The notes below the pieces were generated by a model. It made no database searches and had not been told where the DNA came from. It saw only the letters and a list, made by a program, of their open reading frames with translations. A program made the translations under genes and the position numbers. Of a stretch of DNA of 44,372 nt, positions 1-7,442 are shown in pieces. Every line of letters begins with the position of its first letter. Position 1 is the stretch's first letter. The stretch is from Pelagibius litoralis (lineage in GTDB: Bacteria > Pseudomonadota > Alphaproteobacteria > Kiloniellales > Kiloniellaceae): positions 1-44,372 of the forward strand of contig NZ_JAAQPH010000032.1 of the NCBI RefSeq assembly GCF_011683915.1, read 5' to 3'.

Positions 1-430
1 CTGAAGGTGTTGCTCATCAGGTTTCTCAACACTTGGCGAACCCATAGCAGAGGACAGAAGTGTCCAAGGCTTTGAGGTGCGTTCCGTACGCTCTTGGACA
101 CTACGATGGATGCCCGCATTGTGAAAGCTTTGCCGCTGCGCCTGGACCGGGCCGGCCGCATTGGGTTGGGTGTTTTGCTGCGCCTGCATGGCTGTGCCTC
201 TCGCTGCATCCTGTTCGAATGTCGCTGATGGGCGGTGGGCTCAAACCGGCCATTCGCTGCAAACCCGACGAATGACCGGTCCTGGCCGATCCGAGACCCA
301 GAGCCTTAGCCCAAGGCGATCCATTTCGGGTATCTCCCGACTTCGGCTAGGCAGGGCGCAATCTGCTCGACTTGTCCCAAGGAAGACCTCGCCGCGGTCG
401 CCGGGTTGGGCCGTTCCACCATCACCGATT
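1..430. other. No gene recognised; degraded sequence
   Basis: Short open frames occur on both strands, but none has a recognisable domain, a good ribosome binding site or a sensible neighbour. The only structure I can support is the 39-bp dispersed repeat at 251-289. The right edge runs into the hydrophobic leader of the hydrolase pseudogene that follows. Confidence 0.5.
251..289 (+). repeat. Dispersed intergenic repeat, copy 1
   Basis: A 39-base stretch beginning CATTCGCTGCAAACCCGACG is identical to 28741-28779, more than 28 kb away. The 15 bases before it are similar but not identical in the two copies (GGGCTC followed by A/G-rich sequence). A weaker relative of the core CGAATGACCGGTCCTGG occurs at 32589-32606. 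Both main copies lie in gene-free sequence, so this looks like a dispersed non-coding repeat or the end of a small mobile element. Confidence 0.75.
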
Positions 431-912
431 TTGTGTGCGGCCTTTTTCTTCGCTGGTCTTTTTTCGTAGCCTGCCATCGGTCAAGAACGCCTTTTTCTTC
501 AAAGTACTAGTACTGAGCAGGCCCAGGTGGAGTTATTTATCGCCACCCCAAAAGGGGAGGGACCCTGGCCTGCCATCCTGTTCGTCCATGGCCATCAAGT
601 CGGAGGCCGCCCTGGTGCTCGTGTCTTCGTGAAGCTCGAAGATAGGCCTCGGCTTGCAACCACCGATGAGGGACGCCTCGCAGATATGGCCAAGCGTGGC
701 TATGTTGCGGCGGCCGTATCCATGCCGGGCTATGGCGGGTCTTCCGGACTTCCTGATTTTGTCGGGCCGCGAACGCAAGCCGCCGTGGAGAGAGCCATTG
801 CACATCTGTGGGATCTGCCGTCGGTTGATCGCAACCGTATTGCCCTCTATGGGGTCAGCCGTGGCGCGGTCACTTCGGCAATGGTAGCGACACGGGATGC
901 GCGCCTTCTGGC
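431..912 (+). pseudogene. Alpha/beta hydrolase (dienelactone hydrolase-like), broken
   Basis: The frame reads a hydrophobic leader (CAAFFFAGLFS) followed by an in-frame TAG at 467-469. It then continues without a shift into a typical alpha/beta hydrolase N-terminal half: oxyanion-region HGH, a GYGGSSG loop, and the nucleophile elbow GVSRG near codon 110 of the open part (GTG at 527). Homology stops at about 912, where the frame runs directly into an IS3 transposase tail. The catalytic Asp and His that should follow the nucleophile are missing. So the gene has lost its leader to a stop codon and its C-terminal half to an insertion sequence, and a working enzyme is very unlikely. The open reading frame 527-1309 (260 codons) is a chimera of the two pieces. 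Confidence 0.75.
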
Positions 913-1339
913 CCTTCTCTTTGTCCGCCATGGCCCGCCCGATCACATTCGCTCGGACAATGGCTCGGAGTTCACCGCCAAGGCTGTCCGAGACTGGCTC
1001 TCCAGGATCGGCGTGAAGACCCTCTATATCGAGCCAGGGAGCCCCTGGGAGAACGGCTACAACGAGAGCTTCAATGGGAAGCTCCGAGATGAGCTGCTCA
1101 ACGGCGAGATCTTCTACACTATCAAGGAAGCCAAGGTGTTAATCGAACATTGGCGCAAACACTACAACACCGTCAGACCGCATAGTGCCCTCGGCTACAG
1201 GCCACCGGCACCCGATACCATCCGGCAGAATCGCGTCGATCTGGCCTACGCTATCGATGGGCTCCAGCCAGATCGCCGCTTTCACCAAGCGACTAAGAGT
1301 CTAAACTAAGGCGTGGCACCATCCGTGGGGGCGGGTCAT
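913..1339 (+). mobile_element. IS3-family insertion sequence, 3' relic
   Basis: Codons from about 913 to 1309 encode the C-terminal part of an IS3-family OrfB (IS407-like) integrase core. It carries [10 protein letters not shown] (second catalytic Asp), then [17 protein letters not shown] (catalytic Glu), and the tail [16 protein letters not shown]. OrfA and the first catalytic Asp are absent. After the TAA at 1307-1309 the sequence GGCACCATCCGTGGGGGCGGGTCA ends at 1339 in a form expected of an IS407-type right terminal repeat. The element cannot transpose on its own. It is joined in frame to the hydrolase pseudogene upstream. Confidence 0.8.
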
Positions 1340-1660
1340 CGTTCATCTGTAACCCTTCTCAAACCTATTTGAAGGATATCGAAATGTTGGTTTAGCTGAC
1401 TGTCTGAATTGACCATTCATTAGAGCGGTTGATCTTTCTTATGCATGCCTGAGGAAGCCCTGCGGAAGGTGGGTTCGTTCCTTGTGTGCTAAGATCGATA
1501 GAACCATCTAGGCATCAGAAGTTGCTAATACCAAATCAAAGACTTGCTTCGACTGTTAGTCGAACCAGCATGCTAGGTCGAAAACTCAACCGCTCAACTC
1601 TTCAATGCCTTGGCTTTGAGAATACTCATTTGTGGCCAAGCTCATCCGTAAGAGGATTCC
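1340..1660. other. Intergenic, nothing recognised
   Basis: This is the stretch between the IS3 relic and the GNAT gene. I see no domain-bearing frame and no strong palindrome. It should contain the promoter of the GNAT gene, but I cannot fix -35/-10 boxes with confidence. Confidence 0.4.
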
Positions 1661-2158
1661 ATGAGCAAACTTAACTTTGAAATTCGTCCCTTCACGGAAA
1701 CCGATTTGCCAATCTTGCATGAGGTGCGCGAAGCGGCATTTGTGCCCGTGTTTAGATCTTTCCGAGCGATCGTGGGCGAAGACATCGCCCAATTTACGTA
1801 TGCCGAAGCTGAAACTGATCAGGGCGCACACCTTGATGAAATGTGTCAGACAGGATCCCGGCATCACGTTTATATCGCCACAGCTGACAGCCAAGTCATC
1901 GGCTGTTGTGGCTACACAATCGACCCTAAACGCAAAGTTGGGCAAATTGGTCTCAATGCCGTTCATCCAGATTACCAAGGCCGGAACGTCGGAACCGCTT
2001 TGTACGAATACGTACTGGCAAAAATGAAAGAGGAAGGCATGTCGGTTGCGACTGTGGGTACCGGCGGCGATGCGAGCCACAAGCCGGCCCGTCGGGCCTA
2101 TCTAAAGGCAGGTTTTGAGACGAGCATTCCATCTCTCCTACTTTGTAGAATGCTCTGA
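1661..2158 (+). CDS. GNAT family N-acetyltransferase
   Basis: The 165-residue protein is the normal size for a single-domain GNAT enzyme that moves an acetyl group from acetyl-CoA to an amine. Motif A is clear: strand GQIGLNAVHPDYQ followed by the acetyl-CoA pyrophosphate loop QGRNVGTA near residues 105-115, then a helix (LYEYVLAKMKEEG). The later ARRAYLKAGF segment is the usual motif B region. The N-terminal RPFTETDLPILHEVREAAF is also typical. The ATG at 1661 has an AGAGG box about 5 bases upstream. The substrate cannot be predicted. A 26-bp part of this gene recurs inverted downstream at 2345-2370. Confidence 0.88.
   Translation: MSKLNFEIRPFTETDLPILHEVREAAFVPVFRSFRAIVGEDIAQFTYAEAETDQGAHLDEMCQTGSRHHVYIATADSQVIGCCGYTIDPKRKVGQIGLNAVHPDYQGRNVGTALYEYVLAKMKEEGMSVATVGTGGDASHKPARRAYLKAGFETSIPSLLLCRML
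1701..1726 (+). repeat. 26-bp inverted repeat, arm inside the GNAT gene
   Basis: This segment, beginning CCGATTTGCCAATCTTGCAT, encodes the TDLPILHEV stretch of the GNAT enzyme. Its exact reverse complement is found at 2345-2370, 618 bp further on. Flanking bases on both sides do not match. Confidence 0.85.
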
Positions 2159-2714
2159 GGAGGCTTATAGCACCTCTCCGGTGTATCATTCTTGCCTCGA
2201 AGTGGTCAGCAAGAGTGTCCGCTTTGGTGCTCATTAGTTAGTTCGGCTAGGGCTAGCGCTTTGTCTTCTTGTGAAGCGGTATCGCTTTGTAAAGTCTCCT
2301 TGCACGAGGCGAGAGCCGTGACTGCATCCCCCATTCCAGGATGCCACCTCATGCAAGATTGGCAAATCGGATTCGGTGCGGCGCGCGCAGCAAGCTTCCT
2401 GTTCCTAGTGGCATCCGTCTCCACGATCTTGGATTTTGTTGTTTTGGGACATGTATCTGACATTGGGACGCTTGCGGGTGGCGCTATGGCGACAGCAGAT
2501 GTCGCTTCAGAACAGTGGATTTAAGGCTGAGAAAAGCCCAGGTCGCTGCCGATGACCAGATTTTATCAGATATTGGACCTTACTCATGAAAGAGCAGGCA
2601 TGTTACTTCTTCGACGACTGGTGTCTGTGCGAAGCCAAAAAAATTATGTCAGGGTTTGCTACGGCTAGCCATCCGAAACCAACACCAACAACAAGATGAT
2701 TGAGCGAGTGAACT
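2159..2714. other. Intergenic with remnant of a second GNAT gene start
   Basis: No intact gene is seen. On the minus strand around 2330-2395 the reading frame gives ARRTESDLPILHEVAS. This resembles the start of another GNAT acetyltransferase and contains the perfect 26-bp match to the neighbouring GNAT gene, but the frame soon loses any GNAT character. The rest holds only short unsupported frames. Confidence 0.45.
2345..2370 (-). repeat. 26-bp inverted repeat, distal arm
   Basis: This is the exact reverse complement of 1701-1726. Read on the minus strand it codes for SDLPILHEV in a GNAT-like context. It could be a fragment of a paralogous gene or a short inverted duplication. Confidence 0.8.
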
Positions 2715-3120
2715 GTGATGGCGATGCAGCTGTCTCAGAAAGCGACGGAACTCGAAATGCGAGATATCCAGATCATGTTGGGTGTTGCTGAAGCTGGAAG
2801 CTTCCGACGAGCCGCGAAATGCTTGAACATTGGGCAGTCCGCCGTAACACGGCGCATTCAGAAGCTTGAGGAAGCGCTCGGCGTATCATTGTTCGAGCGC
2901 CGAACGACTGGCGCTCGATTGACCTATGCAGGATGGTCCTTCGCGCAGCGAGCTCGATCTTTAGCCATTGATGCGGCACACACTGCTGGTAGGGGCAGAA
3001 ACGGACGATTGAAAATCGGTCTGATCGCTTCGCTTTCTTACGGTGCGTTCCGAGAAGTTCTCTTGGCCTATAAATCCAGCCATCCTCAGGTGGAATTGAC
3101 CTTCAGGGCCGCAGCCGGTT
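2715..3120 (+). pseudogene. LysR-family regulator, truncated after about 135 codons
   Basis: The start is a normal LysR DNA-binding domain: a winged helix-turn-helix with AEAGSFRRAAKCLNIGQSAVTRRIQKLEEALGV and the wing LFERRTTGARLT, followed by the linker helix and the first strand of the effector domain (GRLKIGLIASLSYGAFREVL). Recognisable LysR sequence ends near HPQVELTF (about 3110). The remaining open codons to 3215 run antisense through the 3' end of the cyclase gene and past a run of eight Ts (3119-3126). A full LysR protein has about 300 residues, so the effector-binding domain is almost entirely lost. The break sits exactly at the end of the catabolic operon and is probably a rearrangement junction. 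Confidence 0.85.
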
Positions 3121-3139
3121 TTTTTTCTCTCCACCGCGT

Positions 3140-3808
3140 TCAAGTATCCCAGGCGACGACACGCGCTGGGGCCCCGTCACTGGCGAGCAACTTAAGAGGC
3201 AGAGCAGCGAATTGAACGGTCTTTGCTGTGAGTTGCGATGTGCCAATCAGGTATTCGATCAGCGTGATCCCACCTCGCAGCAAAATATCGTGAGAAACGT
3301 GCTCTTCGATCGGTGGCATCTCACCATCAAGCACCCGGCGGATCGTGTGATCTTGCGGGAAGTCAAAGGCGACAGAGGTTGGTTGTCGGTCCTGCAACCA
3401 CAGGCAAGCTTCGGCGGACAGATACGGCGCGTCACGCCAATATTGCGGCGTGCGCCAATCCTTTTGCGCATCCCAACAGGTGCGAAAAAGCGCGATCTGC
3501 CCGGACGCTAGATGCCCCGCGGTGCGGTCCAGATGACTGGCTGTGATTTCTTCGTTTGGGGCGACATCCGACAGGTCGATCACCGCAGCTTTTCCCATCA
3601 CTCGCGACAGATCCAACGCATCCGTTGTTGGCCCACCCGGGACCATGTGGCATGGCGCATCGAGATGTGTGAAAGCGTGACACGAGATGCCGAAAGAGGT
3701 GACTTCAAAGATATCGCCCGCGGTGAAATCACCTTTCTTGTCTCGCTGAAGCGGCCAACGAAAATGACCGCTCTCCAAAGGCATGGTCAGATCATAGATC
3801 ACGGTCAT
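3140..3808 (-). CDS. Cyclase family protein (kynurenine formamidase-like metal hydrolase)
   Basis: The 222-residue protein has the metal-binding signature of the cyclase/KynB-like superfamily, CHAFTHLDAPCH at residues about 45-56 (HxxTHxDxPxH), and a C-terminal GGITLIEYLIG block usual for the family. Members hydrolyse amides or lactones using divalent metal. It is the last gene of the catabolic operon. Its ATG at 3808 overlaps the dctM stop (ATGA), but GGGAGG lies directly against this ATG. The GTG two codons on (3802) is 6 bases from that box and may be the real start. The substrate is unknown. In this setting ring opening of a lactone or imide, or hydrolysis of an amide related to the imported acid, is the natural guess. 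Kynurenine formamidase activity is unlikely because no other kynurenine gene is present. Confidence 0.82.
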   Translation of the reverse strand: MTVIYDLTMPLESGHFRWPLQRDKKGDFTAGDIFEVTSFGISCHAFTHLDAPCHMVPGGPTTDALDLSRVMGKAAVIDLSDVAPNEEITASHLDRTAGHLASGQIALFRTCWDAQKDWRTPQYWRDAPYLSAEACLWLQDRQPTSVAFDFPQDHTIRRVLDGEMPPIEEHVSHDILLRGGITLIEYLIGTSQLTAKTVQFAALPLKLLASDGAPARVVAWDT

Positions 3809-5091
3809 CCTCCCGAATATAGCTGCGGCAAAGTCAAAACGAGGGCCGGAAAGCAAAGGCACAAGATCAGGGCAGCGAAGAGCGCGGCGAGAAAAGGCAG
3901 GCTTTCCCGGATCACCACCTCTGGGCTTTCCTTCGCAATGTAGGCCGACAGATAGATCAGATAGCCAACAGGCGGCGTGGTCAGCCCGATCATCAAATTC
4001 AGCACGATCAGAACGCCGAAATGGATGGGATCAACGCCAATGTCCTGCATCACTGGCAACAGAACCGGGACAGTCACCACGAGCCCTGCAAGCGGGTCCA
4101 TGAACAGACCAATCAGCAGCACAAAGATCATGGCCATCACAAGTACCCAGAAGGGATCGCGGCTGATCGAAAAGATAAGCTCGGCAGCCGTGGTGGAGAC
4201 TTTCAGGTCAGCCACGATCCACGCAAAGACCGAAGAGGCACCCACGATGACCAAGACGGTTGCGCTGCCTTTGGCGGCAGCAACCAAAGCTTCGCCGCAT
4301 CCGGCCCAAGTGAGTTCGCGAAACCAGAACTTGCCGATCACAAAGGCGTAGGCCACGGCGACTGCGCCCGCCTCGGTTGCGGTCATGACGCCGCCCAAAA
4401 TGCCGCCGACGATGATCACCGGCGTCGCCAGTGCGACCAGCGCCGAAGCACCGGCGCGCAGGATTGCACCGACCCCCTGCCACCGCCCAGCCGGATAGCC
4501 CCGCCTGAGCGCCACGACGTAGACCATGACCATCAGGCAGAGCGCCACCAGCAGCCCCGGAAGAACGCCCGCCAGAAACATTTTCCCGACCGATTGCTGG
4601 GCCAGAACCGCATAGACGATCATCGGGATGGATGGCGGTATGATCGGGCCAATGACGCTAGAGCTCTGCGTCACGGCAGCCGCGAAGCCCCGCGAAAAAC
4701 CGGCCTTTTCCATGGCCGGAACCATCACCGAGCCGATCGCAGCGGTATCGGCGACGGCTGAGCCGGAAATGCCTGAGAAAAACACGGAGGAGGCAACGTT
4801 GACATGGCCAAGCCCGCCTCTGATATGGCCGACACAGGCCTCGGCAAACTCAACGATCCTGCGCGTCACACCACCACGGTTCATCAGTTCTCCGGCCAGA
4901 AAGAAGAAGCCGACCGCCAGAAGCAGGAAATTGTCGATCCCGGACAAAAACAGCTGCGCGATGATTTCGAGCGGGATGTAGTCACGGTAGATGAGAAGAG
5001 CCAGCGTCGACGACAGCAGGATCGCAAAGACCAGATGCACGCCCAGAAGCGACAGCCCGATCATCGTACCAAGCAGAACCAACAGGGTCAT
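3805..5091 (-). CDS. dctM: TRAP transporter large permease (DctM-like)
   Basis: The 428-residue, highly hydrophobic protein has the DctM pattern: many membrane spans, GVHLVFAILLSST near the start, the conserved FFLAGELMNRGGVTRRIVEFAEACVGHIRGGL region, SSVIGPIIPPSIPMIVYAV, and FMDPLAGLVVTVPVLLPV plus GLTTPPVGYLIYL toward the C-terminus. It forms the sodium-coupled channel of a TRAP importer in the inner membrane with DctQ, receiving substrate from DctP. The ATG at 5091 overlaps the dctQ stop by 4 bases (ATGA); longer in-frame extensions upstream lie wholly in dctQ and are rejected. The gene is also coupled by ATGA to the downstream cyclase gene. Confidence 0.95.
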   Translation of the reverse strand: MTLLVLLGTMIGLSLLGVHLVFAILLSSTLALLIYRDYIPLEIIAQLFLSGIDNFLLLAVGFFFLAGELMNRGGVTRRIVEFAEACVGHIRGGLGHVNVASSVFFSGISGSAVADTAAIGSVMVPAMEKAGFSRGFAAAVTQSSSVIGPIIPPSIPMIVYAVLAQQSVGKMFLAGVLPGLLVALCLMVMVYVVALRRGYPAGRWQGVGAILRAGASALVALATPVIIVGGILGGVMTATEAGAVAVAYAFVIGKFWFRELTWAGCGEALVAAAKGSATVLVIVGASSVFAWIVADLKVSTTAAELIFSISRDPFWVLVMAMIFVLLIGLFMDPLAGLVVTVPVLLPVMQDIGVDPIHFGVLIVLNLMIGLTTPPVGYLIYLSAYIAKESPEVVIRESLPFLAALFAALILCLCFPALVLTLPQLYSGG

Positions 5092-5540
5092 GCCTTGGGG
5101 TCCTCCTGAAGGCTGAAGTTGCGCCAGATCAGAACGATCGCCCAGGCGACACCGGCAATGAGCGCGGCAGAGAAATACCATGACTTCGAGAGGCCGAGTG
5201 TAACGTAGCGGTCCGACGAGAAGACCGCATTCAACGTCCAGCCCCCCCACACAACCAGCCCGAGTGCAGCGATTCCGGCGATCACGCCAAACTGCGCCAA
5301 AACCGGGCGCAGGCGGGGTTTGTCCGCGATCAGCCCGATCCGCATATGATCCGCGCCAACAGCAGCCAAAAGGATCACCCAGACATAGAGCAGCCGGTTT
5401 GCCTCTTCTGCCCAGATGATCGAACTGTTCAGGACATAGCGGGCAAAGACTTGGCTAACGGTCAGCACCACGACCGCCAGCATCAGCCCGCCCACGGTGA
5501 TGCGCCACAGGCGCACCACCAAGTTTACAAACCTTGTCAC
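5088..5540 (-). CDS. dctQ: TRAP transporter small permease (DctQ-like)
   Basis: The 150-residue protein has four predicted membrane spans and the DctQ signature VSQVFARYVLNSSIIWAEE followed by LLYVWVILLAAVGADHMRIGL. It associates with DctM to make the TRAP membrane complex. It uses a GTG start (5540) that directly follows the TAA of the dctP gene with no intervening base, and ends in an ATGA overlap with dctM. The order P-Q-M and the spacing are those of a standard TRAP operon. Confidence 0.93.
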   Translation of the reverse strand: MTRFVNLVVRLWRITVGGLMLAVVVLTVSQVFARYVLNSSIIWAEEANRLLYVWVILLAAVGADHMRIGLIADKPRLRPVLAQFGVIAGIAALGLVVWGGWTLNAVFSSDRYVTLGLSKSWYFSAALIAGVAWAIVLIWRNFSLQEDPKA

Positions 5541-6530
5541 TTACTTGGCCAACGCATCGACCTTTTGTAGCAATTCGTTGCCGAATTTCTCGACGTAGGC
5601 CACGCGCGTTTGATTGGCGACCGCGTCGCGGAAAGCCGACACGTCCGGCTCTTTGACGACCTCAACACCGGCGTCGATCATCGCTTGCAGGCTTCCCTCC
5701 TCTTTGGCCGCGTTCAGCGCGCGCTCGTAGGACGCAGATAGTTTGGCCGCGACACGCAGCGCTTGCTGGTACTCGGGCTTGAGCCTCGCGAACCGACCGT
5801 AGTTCGCCACCAGCGGCGCCGCCGTATAGGCATGAGCCGTCAGCGAAAGGTGCTTTTGCACCTCATGCAGTTTGGAGGCGTAGATGTGGTTGACCGGATT
5901 TTCCTGCCCGTCGATCGTGCCGGTCTGCAACGCCGAATAGACTTCGGAGAACGGCATCGGCGCTGGATTGGCACCAAGGATCTGGAACGCCTCCAGGTGA
6001 GCTGGATTGGGCGTTGTACGCAGTTTAAGCCCAGTCAAGTCCGCCGGAGATGAGACCGCGCGGACGTTATTGGTCAGGTTGCGGAAGCCGATCTCCCAAA
6101 ACGCCAGTCCTTGCAGGTTCGACTGGTTGATCGACGTCATCAGCGCATCGCCCACTTCGCCATCCATCACCGCATATGCATGTTCCGCCGACTGGAAGAG
6201 AAACGGCAGATCAAGCAGGTTCACCTGCGGGGCGAAGGCTGTGAAGTAGGGGTTGCCCACCAGCACAAGGTCAATGGAACCCAAACGCGCCCCTTCCAGC
6301 ATGGTTGGGGAGTTGCCGAGCTCGCCTGCGGGGTGCAGCGAAATCTCAACCTCGCCACCCGTCATATTTTCGACGGTAAACTTGAAGTGTTCGGCCGCCA
6401 GATACGCTGTGTCGCCAGGTTTGGCATAGTGACCAAAGCGCAAAGTGGCCTCTTGCGCAAATGCTGTGCCAGCAACGGCCATGCCAGCCAGCGCAAGCCC
6501 CAGGGTTTTCAAAATCGTACGTCGTTTCAT
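5541..6530 (-). CDS. dctP: TRAP transporter periplasmic solute-binding protein (DctP-like)
   Basis: The protein has 329 residues, the usual DctP size. An N-terminal signal peptide (MKRRTILKTLGLALAGMAVAGTAFA) ends at an AFA cleavage site; the RRTILK start resembles a Tat motif, though a Sec route is also possible. The mature part has DctP landmarks: LRFGHYAKPGDTAYLAAEHF, the conserved GLKLRTTPNPAHLEAFQILGANP block containing the carboxylate-binding Arg, and EVYSALQTGTIDGQENP. It should bind an organic or sugar acid in the periplasm. The ATG at 6530 is chosen over one four codons upstream because GGAGGA lies 5 bases before it. It sits 18 bases after the lactonase-like gene in the same operon. 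Confidence 0.94.
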   Translation of the reverse strand: MKRRTILKTLGLALAGMAVAGTAFAQEATLRFGHYAKPGDTAYLAAEHFKFTVENMTGGEVEISLHPAGELGNSPTMLEGARLGSIDLVLVGNPYFTAFAPQVNLLDLPFLFQSAEHAYAVMDGEVGDALMTSINQSNLQGLAFWEIGFRNLTNNVRAVSSPADLTGLKLRTTPNPAHLEAFQILGANPAPMPFSEVYSALQTGTIDGQENPVNHIYASKLHEVQKHLSLTAHAYTAAPLVANYGRFARLKPEYQQALRVAAKLSASYERALNAAKEEGSLQAMIDAGVEVVKEPDVSAFRDAVANQTRVAYVEKFGNELLQKVDALAK

Positions 6531-6548
6531 TTTGTCCTCCACTGATAG

Positions 6549-7442
6549 TTATTTTGGCACCGCTTCGATGCCGTAGATGCGTGCCGCTGTGCCGACAAAC
6601 AGCGCGTCACGCTCGGAATCGCCGTAACTTTGTGTGGCGACATCGAACCCGGAAATGATTGTGTCAAAGGACCCACACAGCCCGTCCACCGGAAAGTTGG
6701 AGGCGAACATGGCGCGGTCGGGTGAAAAAATATCGATTGCCTGGCGAATGATGTCGCGATTGTCCTCGATACTCCATGAGCGGCAAGGCAGGCCAAGACC
6801 CGAGATCTTGACGACGGCCTGGGGCATCCGGGCAAACGCCTCCATCGCCGCGCGCCATCCCGCCAGCCCTTCGGGGGAACGGTCCGATGGCAGGCCGGTG
6901 TGGTTTAGAATGATCGGCACATCCGGGGCCAGTTCGGCCATCGCGGGCACCTCGCTCAGGTGCCACCAAGGCGTCTGCAGATCGAACATCAGCCCCGCCT
7001 CGGCCAGGGCCTTGAAGCCCCGACGATAGGCCGGGTCGCTCATCCCTCCGGGTGCGCCCCCGGGCGCGGCATTGGCGCGGGGTTTGTGGCGGACGGATCT
7101 GACAATGGGAAGCTCCGCAATCACATCGATCACAGCGCTCAGGTCATCGCGGTCCAGCCAGGCTTGGGCCACATGGGCTGCGGGGCGATCGGAAGCGTCC
7201 GCGACACCCTGCATCCAGAGCGCCTCACCGGTTGGATCGGCGGGGTCCCACTCCCCCTCCATTGTAACACTGGCCACGACATCCCAGCCTTGGGACGCTT
7301 GATCGTACTCCTCAGCCATGAAGCGGCTGCGGATGGTCGAATAATCCCCGTAGCGGAAGGGGATCATCGGCTCGTTCCGCAGCCAGGGGTGGTAGTTGCG
7401 GACCGGGTCCCAGAAATGGTGATGAGCGTCGATCAGTTTCAC
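6549..7442 (-). CDS. Amidohydrolase family 2 protein, sugar lactonase-like
   Basis: The 297-residue protein belongs to the amidohydrolase_2 (COG3618-type) TIM-barrel family, which includes L-fucono- and related sugar lactonases. Visible motifs are DAHHHFWDP at residues 5-13 (metal-site histidines), VRSVRHKP, ILNHTG with a further His, and MFASNFPVDG at the C-terminal barrel end containing the acidic catalytic residue. The GTG at 7442 is preferred because it overlaps the tctA stop (GTGA) and puts the DAHHHFWD motif at residue 5, as in relatives. Next to a pentonate-degrading set, the likely job is opening a sugar 1,4- or 1,5-lactone to the free acid. The exact lactone is an inference. Confidence 0.88.
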   Translation of the reverse strand: MKLIDAHHHFWDPVRNYHPWLRNEPMIPFRYGDYSTIRSRFMAEEYDQASQGWDVVASVTMEGEWDPADPTGEALWMQGVADASDRPAAHVAQAWLDRDDLSAVIDVIAELPIVRSVRHKPRANAAPGGAPGGMSDPAYRRGFKALAEAGLMFDLQTPWWHLSEVPAMAELAPDVPIILNHTGLPSDRSPEGLAGWRAAMEAFARMPQAVVKISGLGLPCRSWSIEDNRDIIRQAIDIFSPDRAMFASNFPVDGLCGSFDTIISGFDVATQSYGDSERDALFVGTAARIYGIEAVPK

